A stretch of 64,000 nucleotides of DNA from the IMG/VR virus record IMGVR_UViG_3300042453_002850, positions 1 through 64,000 of that record. The stretch is one strand, 5' to 3'. Below are positions 42,325 to 50,760 of the stretch, one piece after another (the stretch's first letter is position 1; each line of letters begins with the position of its first letter). The notes under the pieces are model-generated. The model had not been told where the DNA came from, made no database searches, and was given only the letters and a program-made list of their open reading frames with translations. The translations under genes were made by a program, and so were the position numbers. This DNA is from a virus.

Positions 42325-44730
42325 ATGCCATTTAGTACAGGATATTTTAAACAACAAACCAAAGATTACATATTAAATAAATACGATAAGTCTATTAAAA
42401 TTTTAGATGTAGGTGCGGGTGCAGGTGCATATTATGATATGTTACATAATGAAGGGTACAGTAACTTAGATTGTGTTGAAGTTTTTTCTAATTACGTTAA
42501 AGATTATAACTTAACTGAAAAATATAAAAAAGTGATAATTGGTGACATAACTAAATTAGACATTGATTTCGATGAATATGATTTGATTATTTTTGGTGAT
42601 GTTATAGAACATATAGCCTTAGAAGATGCTAAATTGTTGTTAAATAAAATTAATCGTAGCGATGTTATTATAGGTGTCCCATTTAATTCTCCTCAAGGAA
42701 TCCACTTTGAAAATGAATATGAAATTCATTTACAGGATGATTTAACATTTATTAATTTTTTTGAACGTTTTGAGGGATATAAACCATTTTGTTTAAGATT
42801 TGATTATGGTTTATTTGTTAAAGGAGATAATAACACTATTTTTCTTGAAACACAACAATCTTCGATACCAGAAACATATCAAAGTTTTATTAACTCTAAT
42901 TTTAATGATTACATTATTAGTGATATTAATGATATTGATAATATCATATTATTAAAAAATCAAATACAATCTTTATCTCAAGAAGAAAAAACTAAATTAT
43001 TTAATTATTTATCAAAACCAACTATAGAAGTAATCAATAAAGATTTAACAATAGTAACAGGATTATGGAATATAAATCGTCCCGGTAGAGATTTTGACCA
43101 TTATATAGAACATTTTAAAAATTTTTTGGATATACCTGTTAACATGTTTATTTATATTTCTAAAGAATATGAATATTTGGTTTGGGAAAAACGTTCTAAA
43201 GAAAATACATTTGTTAAACTTTATGAATTAGATGATATAAAAAATGACATATATAAACCACATTGGGATAAAACTCAAAATATAAGAACTAACCCTGATT
43301 GGTTAGACCAAGCTGGTTGGTTGTCAGGGTCACCGCAAGCGGTTTTAGAATATTATAATCCGATAGTACAATCAAAAATGTTTTTATTACATAGTGCGAC
43401 GATTTGGAATCCTTTTAACACTGAATATTTCTTTTGGTTAGATGCTGGTATTACTAATACCGTACCACATGGTCATTTTGTTGGAAATAAAGTATTAGAT
43501 AAATTAACAGAAATCGGTAACCCATTTTTATTCTTAAGTTATCCGTATGAGGCTAATACTGAAATTCATGGATTTACGTTTAGTGAAATGAATAAAATCG
43601 CGGGAACCAAAGTCGAATATGTATGTAGAGGTGGCTTATTTGGTGGACATAAACAACAAATAAACGAAGCGAATGCAACATACTACTCATTATTAACGAA
43701 CACACTAAATACGGGATATATGGGTACGGAAGAAAGTATATTTACTTTAATGTCCTATTTAGAACCCCACATTTACAAAAGATTTGAATTAGACGGTAAT
43801 GGATTGATTGTGAAATTTACACAAGCGATAATAGATAATAATATTAAAATTATCGAAACAAAACTACCATCGATTTCTAAAAATTTTATTAAATATACAG
43901 ATAGAGACGTTGAGAAAGTTAAAACAAATTTATACATTTTAACTTTTAATTTTCCTGAACAAGTATTGCATACCATAGAGTCGATGAAAAAGACATCAGA
44001 GTGGTTAACTAAACCTCATTTAGTTTTATTAGATAATTCAACAACTGAAGAGGTTAGAAGTGAAAATAGAAAAATTGCCGAAGAGTATAATTTTGAATAC
44101 ATTAGTTTAGAGGGTAATACGGGTATATGTGGTGGTAGACAATCAGCTGCAGAACATTTTCATAATTCAGATGCTGACTTCATGTTTTTCTTTGAAGATG
44201 ATATGACAGTTAATCCACCCGAATTAGAAGGACAATTTTGTAGAAATGGATTTAGAAAATACATACCAAATCTCTACAATTTAGTGCACAGAATAATGTT
44301 AAAAGAAAAATTTGATTTTCTTAAATTATCGTTTACTGAAGTTTATTTTGATAACGATAAACAATGTTCTTGGTACAATGTCCCACAAAATATTAGAACA
44401 AGAGATTGGCCACATTACGATAAACTACCTGTAACAGGTTTAGACCCAAATGTACCCCTAACTAATTTCAAAAATATTAGAAGTATGGATGGGTTATCTT
44501 ACATTGATGGTGAAATTTATTATGCAAACTGGCCGATGATTGTAAGTAAAGAAGGTAATTATAAAATGTTTATTGAAACAACTTGGGCTCACCCATTTGA
44601 ACAAACTTGGATGTCGTATATGTATCAATTGACAAAAGAAAATAAACTAAAACCGGCGGTGTTATTGGCATCACCAATTTGGCATGATAGAATTAAACAC
44701 TATCAACCAAATGAAAGAAGAGAAAACTAA
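42325..44730 (+). CDS. Three-domain fusion: methyltransferase, HtrL/YibB-like and GT2-like, 801 aa
   Basis: Domain 1 (about 1-190) is a class I methyltransferase: ILDVGAGAGAYYDML, DLIIFGDVIEHI. Domain 2 (about 240-520) resembles the WlaTC/HtrL_YibB family: TIVTGLWNINRPGRDFDHY, YNPIVQSKMFLL, FFWLDAGITN. Domain 3 (about 535-801) is a GT2-type glycosyltransferase: YILTFNFPEQVLHTIES, NTGICGGRQSAAEHF, MFFFEDDMTVNP. All three catalytic cores look intact. Such a fusion could build and cap a glycan unit on one polypeptide. It is followed by gmd after 5 nt. Confidence 0.75.
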   Translation: MPFSTGYFKQQTKDYILNKYDKSIKILDVGAGAGAYYDMLHNEGYSNLDCVEVFSNYVKDYNLTEKYKKVIIGDITKLDIDFDEYDLIIFGDVIEHIALEDAKLLLNKINRSDVIIGVPFNSPQGIHFENEYEIHLQDDLTFINFFERFEGYKPFCLRFDYGLFVKGDNNTIFLETQQSSIPETYQSFINSNFNDYIISDINDIDNIILLKNQIQSLSQEEKTKLFNYLSKPTIEVINKDLTIVTGLWNINRPGRDFDHYIEHFKNFLDIPVNMFIYISKEYEYLVWEKRSKENTFVKLYELDDIKNDIYKPHWDKTQNIRTNPDWLDQAGWLSGSPQAVLEYYNPIVQSKMFLLHSATIWNPFNTEYFFWLDAGITNTVPHGHFVGNKVLDKLTEIGNPFLFLSYPYEANTEIHGFTFSEMNKIAGTKVEYVCRGGLFGGHKQQINEANATYYSLLTNTLNTGYMGTEESIFTLMSYLEPHIYKRFELDGNGLIVKFTQAIIDNNIKIIETKLPSISKNFIKYTDRDVEKVKTNLYILTFNFPEQVLHTIESMKKTSEWLTKPHLVLLDNSTTEEVRSENRKIAEEYNFEYISLEGNTGICGGRQSAAEHFHNSDADFMFFFEDDMTVNPPELEGQFCRNGFRKYIPNLYNLVHRIMLKEKFDFLKLSFTEVYFDNDKQCSWYNVPQNIRTRDWPHYDKLPVTGLDPNVPLTNFKNIRSMDGLSYIDGEIYYANWPMIVSKEGNYKMFIETTWAHPFEQTWMSYMYQLTKENKLKPAVLLASPIWHDRIKHYQPNERREN

Positions 44731-44735
44731 AAAAT

Positions 44736-45713
44736 ATGAAAAAAAAAGCATTAATAACAGGGTTGAATGGTATGGATGGTTCACATTTAGCTGATTTTTT
44801 ATTAAAAAAAGACTATGAGGTTTTTGGTGTCATAAAAAATAAAACAAATGAAACTTTAACAAATGCAAAACATTTAATCGGTAAAGTTAAAATGTATAAT
44901 GCGGATTTGACTGACCAAAATTCTTTATTTAGAGTAGTAAAAGAATGTGAACCTGACGAGGTTTATAATTTAGCATCACAGTCATTTGTTGGTGATAGTT
45001 GGAATACACCAGAATTAACATCTAACGTTACAGGTTTAGGGGTTTTAAGAATGTTAGAAACTATCAGAGAATCTAATAATAAGAATATAAAATTTTATCA
45101 AGCGTCTTCCTCTGAAATGTTTGGTAAGATGGTTGAAAATCCTGCAAATGAAAAAACACAATTTTATCCTCGTTCACCCTATGGTGTTTCTAAATTATAT
45201 GGGCATTGGTTAACCAAAAATTACAGAGAAAGTCACGATATGTTTGCTGTTAGTGGGATTTTATTCAATCATGAATCAGAAAGAAGAGGTTATGAATTTG
45301 TAACAAGAAAAATATCTGACGGAGTAGCAAAAATACATTTAGGTATTATTGATAAAATATATTTAGGCAATTTAAAAGCGGCTAGAGATTGGGGATACGC
45401 ACCTGATTACGTTGAGGCTATGTGGTTAATGTTACAACAAGAATCACCCGATGACTTTGTTATTGCCACTGGAATAGTTAAAACAATAGAAGATTTTTTA
45501 GATTGTGCATTTCAAGAAATTGGTATTAATAATTGGTCAAAATATGTTGGAATTGATAATAGGTACATGAGACCCGCGGAGGTTGATGTTTTAAAAGGTG
45601 ACTACAGTAAAGCAAAAGAAAAATTGGGGTGGGAACCAAAAATTAACTTTGAAAATCTTGTAAAAAGAATGGTTAAAAATGATATTGAATTACAAAAAAA
45701 AATAGATATTTAA
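44736..45713 (+). CDS. gmd: GDP-mannose 4,6-dehydratase, 325 aa
   Basis: Near-canonical signatures: ITGLNGMDGSHLADFLL (Rossmann), YNLASQSFVGDSW, YQASSSEMFG, FYPRSPYGVSKLYGHW with catalytic Tyr/Lys, GILFNHESERRG, and AARDWGYAPDYVEAMWLMLQ. It converts GDP-D-mannose to GDP-4-keto-6-deoxy-D-mannose, precursor of fucose, rhamnose, perosamine or colitose. In this cluster the ColD/RfbH-type dehydratase (29722) and epimerase/reductase (37842) are possible next steps. Slightly short for the family (about 340-370) but complete. Confidence 0.92.
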   Translation: MKKKALITGLNGMDGSHLADFLLKKDYEVFGVIKNKTNETLTNAKHLIGKVKMYNADLTDQNSLFRVVKECEPDEVYNLASQSFVGDSWNTPELTSNVTGLGVLRMLETIRESNNKNIKFYQASSSEMFGKMVENPANEKTQFYPRSPYGVSKLYGHWLTKNYRESHDMFAVSGILFNHESERRGYEFVTRKISDGVAKIHLGIIDKIYLGNLKAARDWGYAPDYVEAMWLMLQQESPDDFVIATGIVKTIEDFLDCAFQEIGINNWSKYVGIDNRYMRPAEVDVLKGDYSKAKEKLGWEPKINFENLVKRMVKNDIELQKKIDI

Positions 45714-45732
45714 ACTAAAAAGAAATTAATTG

Positions 45733-45957
45733 ATGATTGTAAAAGAATTTGAATTTATTGGTGATGTAATAGGTCAAATAGAACGTAGGGGTGGTAGTTT
45801 TATGAATTCAACAAATACTTATTTAAATGAAGAATATAGATGTTATTTATTAAGACAGAATAACAAAACATATCTAACATCTTTTGATAATTTTAAAATA
45901 GCAGAGGAATATTTAATTCAATTGGAAAACAGTAGAGGTGGTGTTTTAATACCATAA
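45733..45957 (+). CDS. Small uncharacterised protein, 74 aa
   Basis: Short soluble protein with KEFEFIGDVIGQIERRGGSF and a C-terminal NFKIAEEYLIQLENSRGG helix. The ATG at 45733 is used; a TTG one codon upstream is possible. No family recognised. It follows gmd by 19 nt and may be read through from the glycan operon. Confidence 0.45.
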   Translation: MIVKEFEFIGDVIGQIERRGGSFMNSTNTYLNEEYRCYLLRQNNKTYLTSFDNFKIAEEYLIQLENSRGGVLIP

Positions 45958-45994
45958 ACTTATTAAATAAAAATAATGGAATCTGAAAGTGATA

Positions 45995-46219
45995 ATGAAG
46001 ACGAAAGTAAAAGAATCGAAAACAATTTTATATCGAGATACTTCTCTAATGTTAGCTATGTTTTTCTTACCATTTGGGTACGATGCCCTATTCAAATTAT
46101 TGATGGAAATAACTGGTTCATATTGGGCAGCAGATATAATTTTCTATTTTATTTCAGGTTGTTTTTGGTTATCCTATATTTTTTTTTCACGAAAAATATC
46201 TAACTCAAACGAAGTTTGA
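45995..46219 (+). CDS. Small two-helix membrane protein, 74 aa
   Basis: Two hydrophobic segments (about residues 17-36 and 44-66; SLMLAMFFLPFGYDALF and YWAADIIFYFISGCFWLSYIFF) with a short polar loop and charged ends. An overlapping frame (45976-46203) is also open but less protein-like. I recall comparable small membrane proteins in large phages. Tail-to-tail overlap of 20 nt with the minus-strand gene. Confidence 0.5.
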   Translation: MKTKVKESKTILYRDTSLMLAMFFLPFGYDALFKLLMEITGSYWAADIIFYFISGCFWLSYIFFSRKISNSNEV

Positions 46220-46523
46220 TTTCCATCGTTCTAAAACATTCAAAAAATCCATCAACTTCTGTTAATTCTCTGTTATGTTTGGGTTCTTGACAGGGAAACA
46301 TTACACGATTATCATTTGTTGATATATTGTACACCCAATGGTGTTTTGTTAACATTTCAACAGTTAAATAAACACCATTTTTATCAAAGAATCTATAAAG
46401 TTTTTTAATATCATAGTATTGGAGCACGGATATGCTTGGTACGCCAACATTTGGAAACATCGTTTTTGAAAACAATTCAAATGATTTTGGGAAAAAAATC
46501 TCTATTACATACCAATCTAACAT
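46200..46523 (-). CDS. Uncharacterised small protein, 107 aa
   Basis: Soluble 107-residue protein with aromatic-rich strands (SISVLQYYDIKKLYRFFDKNG) and a ENKHHWVYNIS-like segment; no catalytic or binding motif recognised. It is the only minus-strand gene between the glycan cluster and the virion-protein block and is divergent from the metalloprotease gene. Confidence 0.45.
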   Translation of the reverse strand: MLDWYVIEIFFPKSFELFSKTMFPNVGVPSISVLQYYDIKKLYRFFDKNGVYLTVEMLTKHHWVYNISTNDNRVMFPCQEPKHNRELTEVDGFFECFRTMEIKLRLS

Positions 46524-46564
46524 ACTATTAAGTATATTGAAATATAATAATTAGATACAAAGAA

Positions 46565-46572
46565 GTATTTAT
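46565..46572 (+). promoter_or_regulatory. GTATTTAT variant motif before the 46578 gene
   Basis: Variant 5 nt before the ATG; the in-frame TTG at 46572 overlaps it, so the ATG is preferred. Confidence 0.4.
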
Positions 46573-46577
46573 TGTTA

Positions 46578-46946
46578 ATGAGTTTTTTAGAAAAAAATAA
46601 ACAAGAAAAAATAACATCATTTGTAAAGTTTGTTAATGATGAACTCGGATTAAAAAATTGTCCGAAAATAATTTTGCAAAATGGTAGGGGTGATTTAAAG
46701 ACCACCGCAAACTACAATTATTCTTCCGATACAAAAACCATTAGGGTCAATTCAAAAAATAGAGCATTGGTTGATGTAATGAGAAGTATCGCACATGAAA
46801 TGGTTCACCATAAACAATATGAGGATGGTAGATTAAAAGTTAAACCAGCGGACATAGGAGGAGAAATAGAAGACGAAGCAAATGCAAAGGCCGGACAATA
46901 TATAAAAATGTTCGCACAAAAAGATAAAACAATATACGACGAATGA
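46578..46946 (+). CDS. Small HExxH metalloprotease-like protein, 122 aa
   Basis: RSIAHEMVHHKQ gives a zinc-type HExxH site (H73, E74, H77) followed by an acidic 'GGEIEDEANAKAG' helix that could provide the third ligand. The N-terminal half has an LQNGRGDL loop and strands leading to the site. Similar minimal metallopeptidase-like proteins occur in large phages. ATGA overlap with a leader-bearing gene makes a role in virion protein processing conceivable, though a T4-type prohead protease is a serine enzyme and unrelated. Confidence 0.65.
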   Translation: MSFLEKNKQEKITSFVKFVNDELGLKNCPKIILQNGRGDLKTTANYNYSSDTKTIRVNSKNRALVDVMRSIAHEMVHHKQYEDGRLKVKPADIGGEIEDEANAKAGQYIKMFAQKDKTIYDE

Positions 46947-47200
46947 AAATAATTGTAACAGAAAAACAAATGAAATTAATAACGGGTAGTGTTATTGATG
47001 ATTTAAGTGAAGAAGAGGATACCGCATCCGCCCAACCATCCGCTGGAACTAGTAGTTCTGGTAGTAAACAAGGTTATCCTGAAGTTGGTAAATGGGAAAC
47101 AGGTGTGACTAGAGGTCCAGCAAATCAAATCGGTGTTACCAAATGGTCGGATGTTGTTGGTTCAACATTAAAAAGAGGAAAAGCAAACCCATTAAAATAG
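46943..47200 (+). CDS. Leader-bearing small protein, 85 aa
   Basis: The type-A leader starts MKIIVTEKQMKLITG and ends DDLSE (cut predicted after E23). After a Ser/Thr/Gly-rich disordered stretch comes a C-terminal segment with GVTRGPANQIGVTKW. Very small cargo. It overlaps the metalloprotease gene by 4 nt, which suggests paired function or simply paired expression. Confidence 0.65.
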   Translation: MKIIVTEKQMKLITGSVIDDLSEEEDTASAQPSAGTSSSGSKQGYPEVGKWETGVTRGPANQIGVTKWSDVVGSTLKRGKANPLK

Positions 47201-47219
47201 AATATTAATAATATTAAAG

Positions 47220-47227
47220 ATATTTAT
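47220..47227 (+). promoter_or_regulatory. ATATTTAT motif before the 47243 gene
   Basis: Motif copy 15 nt before the ATG; starts the 47243-51687 block. Confidence 0.5.
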
Positions 47228-47242
47228 TAAGGTAAATCATCT

Positions 47243-48487
47243 ATGTTATACAATAAAAAATTATTACTATCAGAATCTGAAAGAAACAGAATCTCCAATA
47301 TATATAATGGAAATTCTGCTCAATTTGATTTTGTAATCAGTGACTGGTTGTCACCTGATGAAAAATATGTGATTTTTTTAGATGAACTATACGATATTCA
47401 AAATAAAACCAAATTAGGTAATATTTGGGAAAATTTTGAAAATTTTAAATTTTTCTTAAAACATTCTTTTGAGGTCGCAACAAATGTGTCTGAGGAGATA
47501 CGAGAAGACGTTCTGAGTGATATAAATAAATTTGTTATTACAGAGTCCACTCAAAATTTATCTCATCTTAAATCAATTTTTAGAGAAATTTTAAATGAAC
47601 AAACCGTAGCTGGTAGTCTTTATAATTTTGGAAAAAACACAATTACAGGTGCGGTAAAAAATACCGCAGATTTTTTTAAAACAAGTTACGAGGGGGCAAA
47701 AAAAACCATAGGTGCCTTGTCTCAGGGTGATTGGAATCAAGCAATAAATATTGTAAAAAAGGGGGCATTGTATGTGGCGAGAAAAATACGTGCCGCTTTA
47801 TACAACCCAATTGGATTAATACTTGATGCGATTTTGGTTGCAACTGGTGTAGGTAAATTAGTTGCTTGGATTCCGTGGGCGATAGCGGTTGGTTTGGATA
47901 TATATGAATTTATCACAGGTAATTATGAGGACCCCGACTTACATTGGGGGTGGAGATTATTGTTTACTGCTTGTGATATAACGGGATTGATTTTTGCAGG
48001 TGCAGCGTCTAAAACTTTAAAAACACTCGTCAACTCGATGATTGGAAGGTTCGGTAAAACCGCAGGAGGGGTATCAAAAGCGATTAAATCGTCACCTAAA
48101 TTACAAAATATTTTTAAAAATTTTTCAAGATATTTAACAAAAGCAAAAGAATTTTTAACGTCAGCTCAAAATACTTTTAAAACTAAATCACCAATGTTAT
48201 ATAAATTTATCTCAACCGCCTTGGGTGGTTTTAATCGATTTGCAACATTTGTTGGTGAAAAAACAATACAATTATTGGGGATAGGAGGTAAAATATTATC
48301 TGCACCTGGTAAATTAGCCGGTAAACTTGGTGCCGGACAAGCGGTACAAAATGTTGCAAATGTTGCTGTACCAATAACCATTTTAGGTACAAAGGGCGAA
48401 TATGATAAATCGAAATTTGAAGATGAACAATATGTCGCTTTATTAAATAATAAAACAACGTCAGAATATAATTATGATGATTTATAA
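47243..48487 (+). CDS. Membrane-active virion-protein candidate with internal leader, 414 aa
   Basis: Begins MLYNKKLLLSE (possible cut after E11), but residues 97-119 (FVITESTQNLSHLKSIFREI + LNE) look like a second, fuller leader. After it comes a Gly/Ala/Lys-rich region with several amphipathic or hydrophobic segments (ALYNPIGLILDAILVATGVGKL, VAWIPWAIAVGLDIYEF, WRLLFTACDITGLIFAGAA), typical of pore-forming or membrane-inserting virion proteins. The first ~95 residues may be a removable scaffold domain. Followed by a similar block of three genes. Confidence 0.6.
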   Translation: MLYNKKLLLSESERNRISNIYNGNSAQFDFVISDWLSPDEKYVIFLDELYDIQNKTKLGNIWENFENFKFFLKHSFEVATNVSEEIREDVLSDINKFVITESTQNLSHLKSIFREILNEQTVAGSLYNFGKNTITGAVKNTADFFKTSYEGAKKTIGALSQGDWNQAINIVKKGALYVARKIRAALYNPIGLILDAILVATGVGKLVAWIPWAIAVGLDIYEFITGNYEDPDLHWGWRLLFTACDITGLIFAGAASKTLKTLVNSMIGRFGKTAGGVSKAIKSSPKLQNIFKNFSRYLTKAKEFLTSAQNTFKTKSPMLYKFISTALGGFNRFATFVGEKTIQLLGIGGKILSAPGKLAGKLGAGQAVQNVANVAVPITILGTKGEYDKSKFEDEQYVALLNNKTTSEYNYDDL

Positions 48488-48498
48488 AAATAAAAAAT

Positions 48499-50121
48499 AT
48501 GGAAAATAAAGACACAAAAACAATAAGAAAATATCTAAATCTTATCGAATCTATTGAAAATAGATTAATACTTGAAAAAAATTCAAATGTCGACTTAAAC
48601 GAAGAGAGTGCGTTTGTTACCGCGGCTAGAAGTGAAAAACTAGCAGCAGCTGAACTAGAATCTGTATTAAAAATGATGAAAAGTGATGCTAAAGTTTCTG
48701 CTGAACTAACTAAATTAGGTATTAGAAACACGGATGAATTATTGGCCGCATTAAAAGGTAATAGGGTAACCTCCAGTATAAAAGGTGCAATGGAATTGAA
48801 CATTTTAAAGTCTCAAACAGGGAACGCTAAATTAATTGATTTAGCTGCCGAAAATGTTGCTAAAAATCAACAATTTTTAAAAAAATATGAAACACAAATT
48901 AAAGCGGGTCAACCACAATTTGAGGCTGCTTTAAAACAAGCGGGATATAGTGAACGTGCGATTACTAAAATTGTTGAGAAAGCGTATTTAAAACAAACTA
49001 GTGGTATACAATCAACCGCGACTCAAGCTAAACAATCAGCATTAAATCAACCAGGAATACGAGATAGATTAAAAGATAAAGCATATGTTGATGGATTAAA
49101 AGCCAAATATAAACCAAAAACATTAAGTCAACAAATATCAGATAAAGTTAAAGGTATGGATTGGAAAAAAGCGGTAGGTTATACTCTTTTAGCTGGTGGG
49201 TCCATCGCGGCACTATGGTTCCTTTTTGCGGAATTGGGGAAAACTGACGAATTACCAGAAGTACCACCACAAGATTTTCCACCATGTGCAAAAAGTTTAC
49301 TAACAAATAAACAAGGTGTTATTGCAGTGAGTCCAAAAGGAGAAATTTCAATAGTGACAAAACAAACAGGAGTCGTCGCATATGATGGTGTAGGTGGTTT
49401 GAGATTTTATTCCAATGGTAGAGTGTTCACCGCAGATAATTCAAAAAGAGGGACATATACTTGTAAAGGCACAGAAGTTGCGGTACAAGAAGAAAATAAA
49501 AATTTAAGTGAAGAAGATGTACTTGGTATGTCAATAACTTGGGACAGTAAAACCACACCAGAACCAGGTGAAACACCCGCACCAGGAACTAAATCAACAT
49601 ATAGAAATTGTACGGATTTTCCTTACACTTTTGGATGTAGAAGTCAAGTAATTAAAGAAGTTCAAGTGTGTTTAGGTATGTCACCAAAATATCAAACGGG
49701 AAATTTTGGTCCAATTACGTTAAAAGAATTAAAATCAAAAAGAGGTGAAGAAACTATTACCAAGGAAGTTTATGATTCAATAAAACAATCCTGTCAAACC
49801 AGCGCTACTCGACCTGAATCACAATATATTGAACCAATGCCATCAATAAAATCGGGTCAAATTCAACAACCTGAAATTCAACCTAAAACTCAACCATCTC
49901 AACCATCTCAACCATCTCAATTAAATAAAGATTTTTGTGTGGCCTTATTCAAGAATATTGATGATAGAGACCAAGAATCGGGTAGAAAAACCGCAAACAG
50001 TACGGAAATTCAACAAATTAAGGACTGTTTGCAACAATACAATTTTCTCTTTAGTGGAAGTGCAAAAATGAGAAGAAGATATGGTTTAACTATGTCTGGT
50101 GGTGATAGAGGTATTAGATAA
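48499..50121 (+). CDS. Leader-bearing membrane-anchored protein with PG-binding-like domain, 540 aa
   Basis: The leader region has two candidate cuts, LILE (E26) and DLNE (E35). Residues 40-215 are helical and Ala/Lys-rich. One transmembrane segment lies at about 226-245 (AVGYTLLAGGSIAALWFLF). After about 370 comes a Cys-containing domain, CTDFPYTFGCRSQ...EVQVCLGM...TGNFGPITLKEL, that resembles peptidoglycan-binding repeats. A Pro/Gln/Ser repeat (QPSQPSQPSQ) follows. Such a layout suits a virion protein that spans the envelope during genome entry. Confidence 0.62.
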   Translation: MENKDTKTIRKYLNLIESIENRLILEKNSNVDLNEESAFVTAARSEKLAAAELESVLKMMKSDAKVSAELTKLGIRNTDELLAALKGNRVTSSIKGAMELNILKSQTGNAKLIDLAAENVAKNQQFLKKYETQIKAGQPQFEAALKQAGYSERAITKIVEKAYLKQTSGIQSTATQAKQSALNQPGIRDRLKDKAYVDGLKAKYKPKTLSQQISDKVKGMDWKKAVGYTLLAGGSIAALWFLFAELGKTDELPEVPPQDFPPCAKSLLTNKQGVIAVSPKGEISIVTKQTGVVAYDGVGGLRFYSNGRVFTADNSKRGTYTCKGTEVAVQEENKNLSEEDVLGMSITWDSKTTPEPGETPAPGTKSTYRNCTDFPYTFGCRSQVIKEVQVCLGMSPKYQTGNFGPITLKELKSKRGEETITKEVYDSIKQSCQTSATRPESQYIEPMPSIKSGQIQQPEIQPKTQPSQPSQPSQLNKDFCVALFKNIDDRDQESGRKTANSTEIQQIKDCLQQYNFLFSGSAKMRRRYGLTMSGGDRGIR

Positions 50122-50132
50122 TAAAATGTATT

Positions 50133-50759
50133 ATGGATATTAGAAATAAAATAAAAAAGAGTTTAGTTGAGGAGCGTCAACAAAAGTTAACCACGTCTTT
50201 GAATGAATTAGAAGACATTAGGGATGACAATTATTTTGTTGAAAAATACTTTTTAACTTGTTCTAAATTATTGGAAGAAGGATATTCTTTGGAAGAAATT
50301 GAATCAACAGGAATAAAAGATAAATTAAATAGTATTGATTGGAAAGGAGCACTTTCCGATGCGGCAGTAAATTCAGGAAAAGAATATGCAATTAGGTTTA
50401 TTTTAACCCAAGTTTTTAGTGTTGGTCCAAATGCCGCAACGTTTTTATCAAGAACACTTGCGGATATGAATCCTTTAAATCTTATAAAAATATTCAAAGG
50501 ACCCTCTGAATGTAATAGTGGTTTTCCTGAGATAGTTGATACTCTTTTAGAACAAGTGGTTAGATATCTTGCTGCCGGTGCTACGGGTGTAGACTCCAAT
50601 ACATACGATTTAAATCCAATTAGAAATTTGGGACAAGGTGGTAATACTGCAATTAGAGATGTTGTATCAACAACCGCAGGTAATTTGTTTGGTGAAATAA
50701 TTAAAGAATCGGACTTAGGTGAAAAAATATCTAAAAGATTTTGTGAATTTATACATTGA
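50133..50759 (+). CDS. Leader-bearing helical protein, 208 aa
   Basis: Leader MDIRNKIKKSLVE with LVE as the cut site (E13). The body is helical with a membrane-friendly middle (YAIRFILTQVFSVGPNAATFLSRTLADMNPLNLIKIF, about 88-125) and a Cys near CNSGFPEI. Precedes the 50761 gene by 1 nt; the two probably work together. Function unknown. Confidence 0.6.
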   Translation: MDIRNKIKKSLVEERQQKLTTSLNELEDIRDDNYFVEKYFLTCSKLLEEGYSLEEIESTGIKDKLNSIDWKGALSDAAVNSGKEYAIRFILTQVFSVGPNAATFLSRTLADMNPLNLIKIFKGPSECNSGFPEIVDTLLEQVVRYLAAGATGVDSNTYDLNPIRNLGQGGNTAIRDVVSTTAGNLFGEIIKESDLGEKISKRFCEFIH

Positions 50760-50760
50760 T

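Noticed and set aside
45976-46203. Plus-strand ORF overlapping the 45995-46219 membrane protein
   Set aside because: Only the 45995 frame gives a sensible two-helix membrane protein; the other is its shadow.
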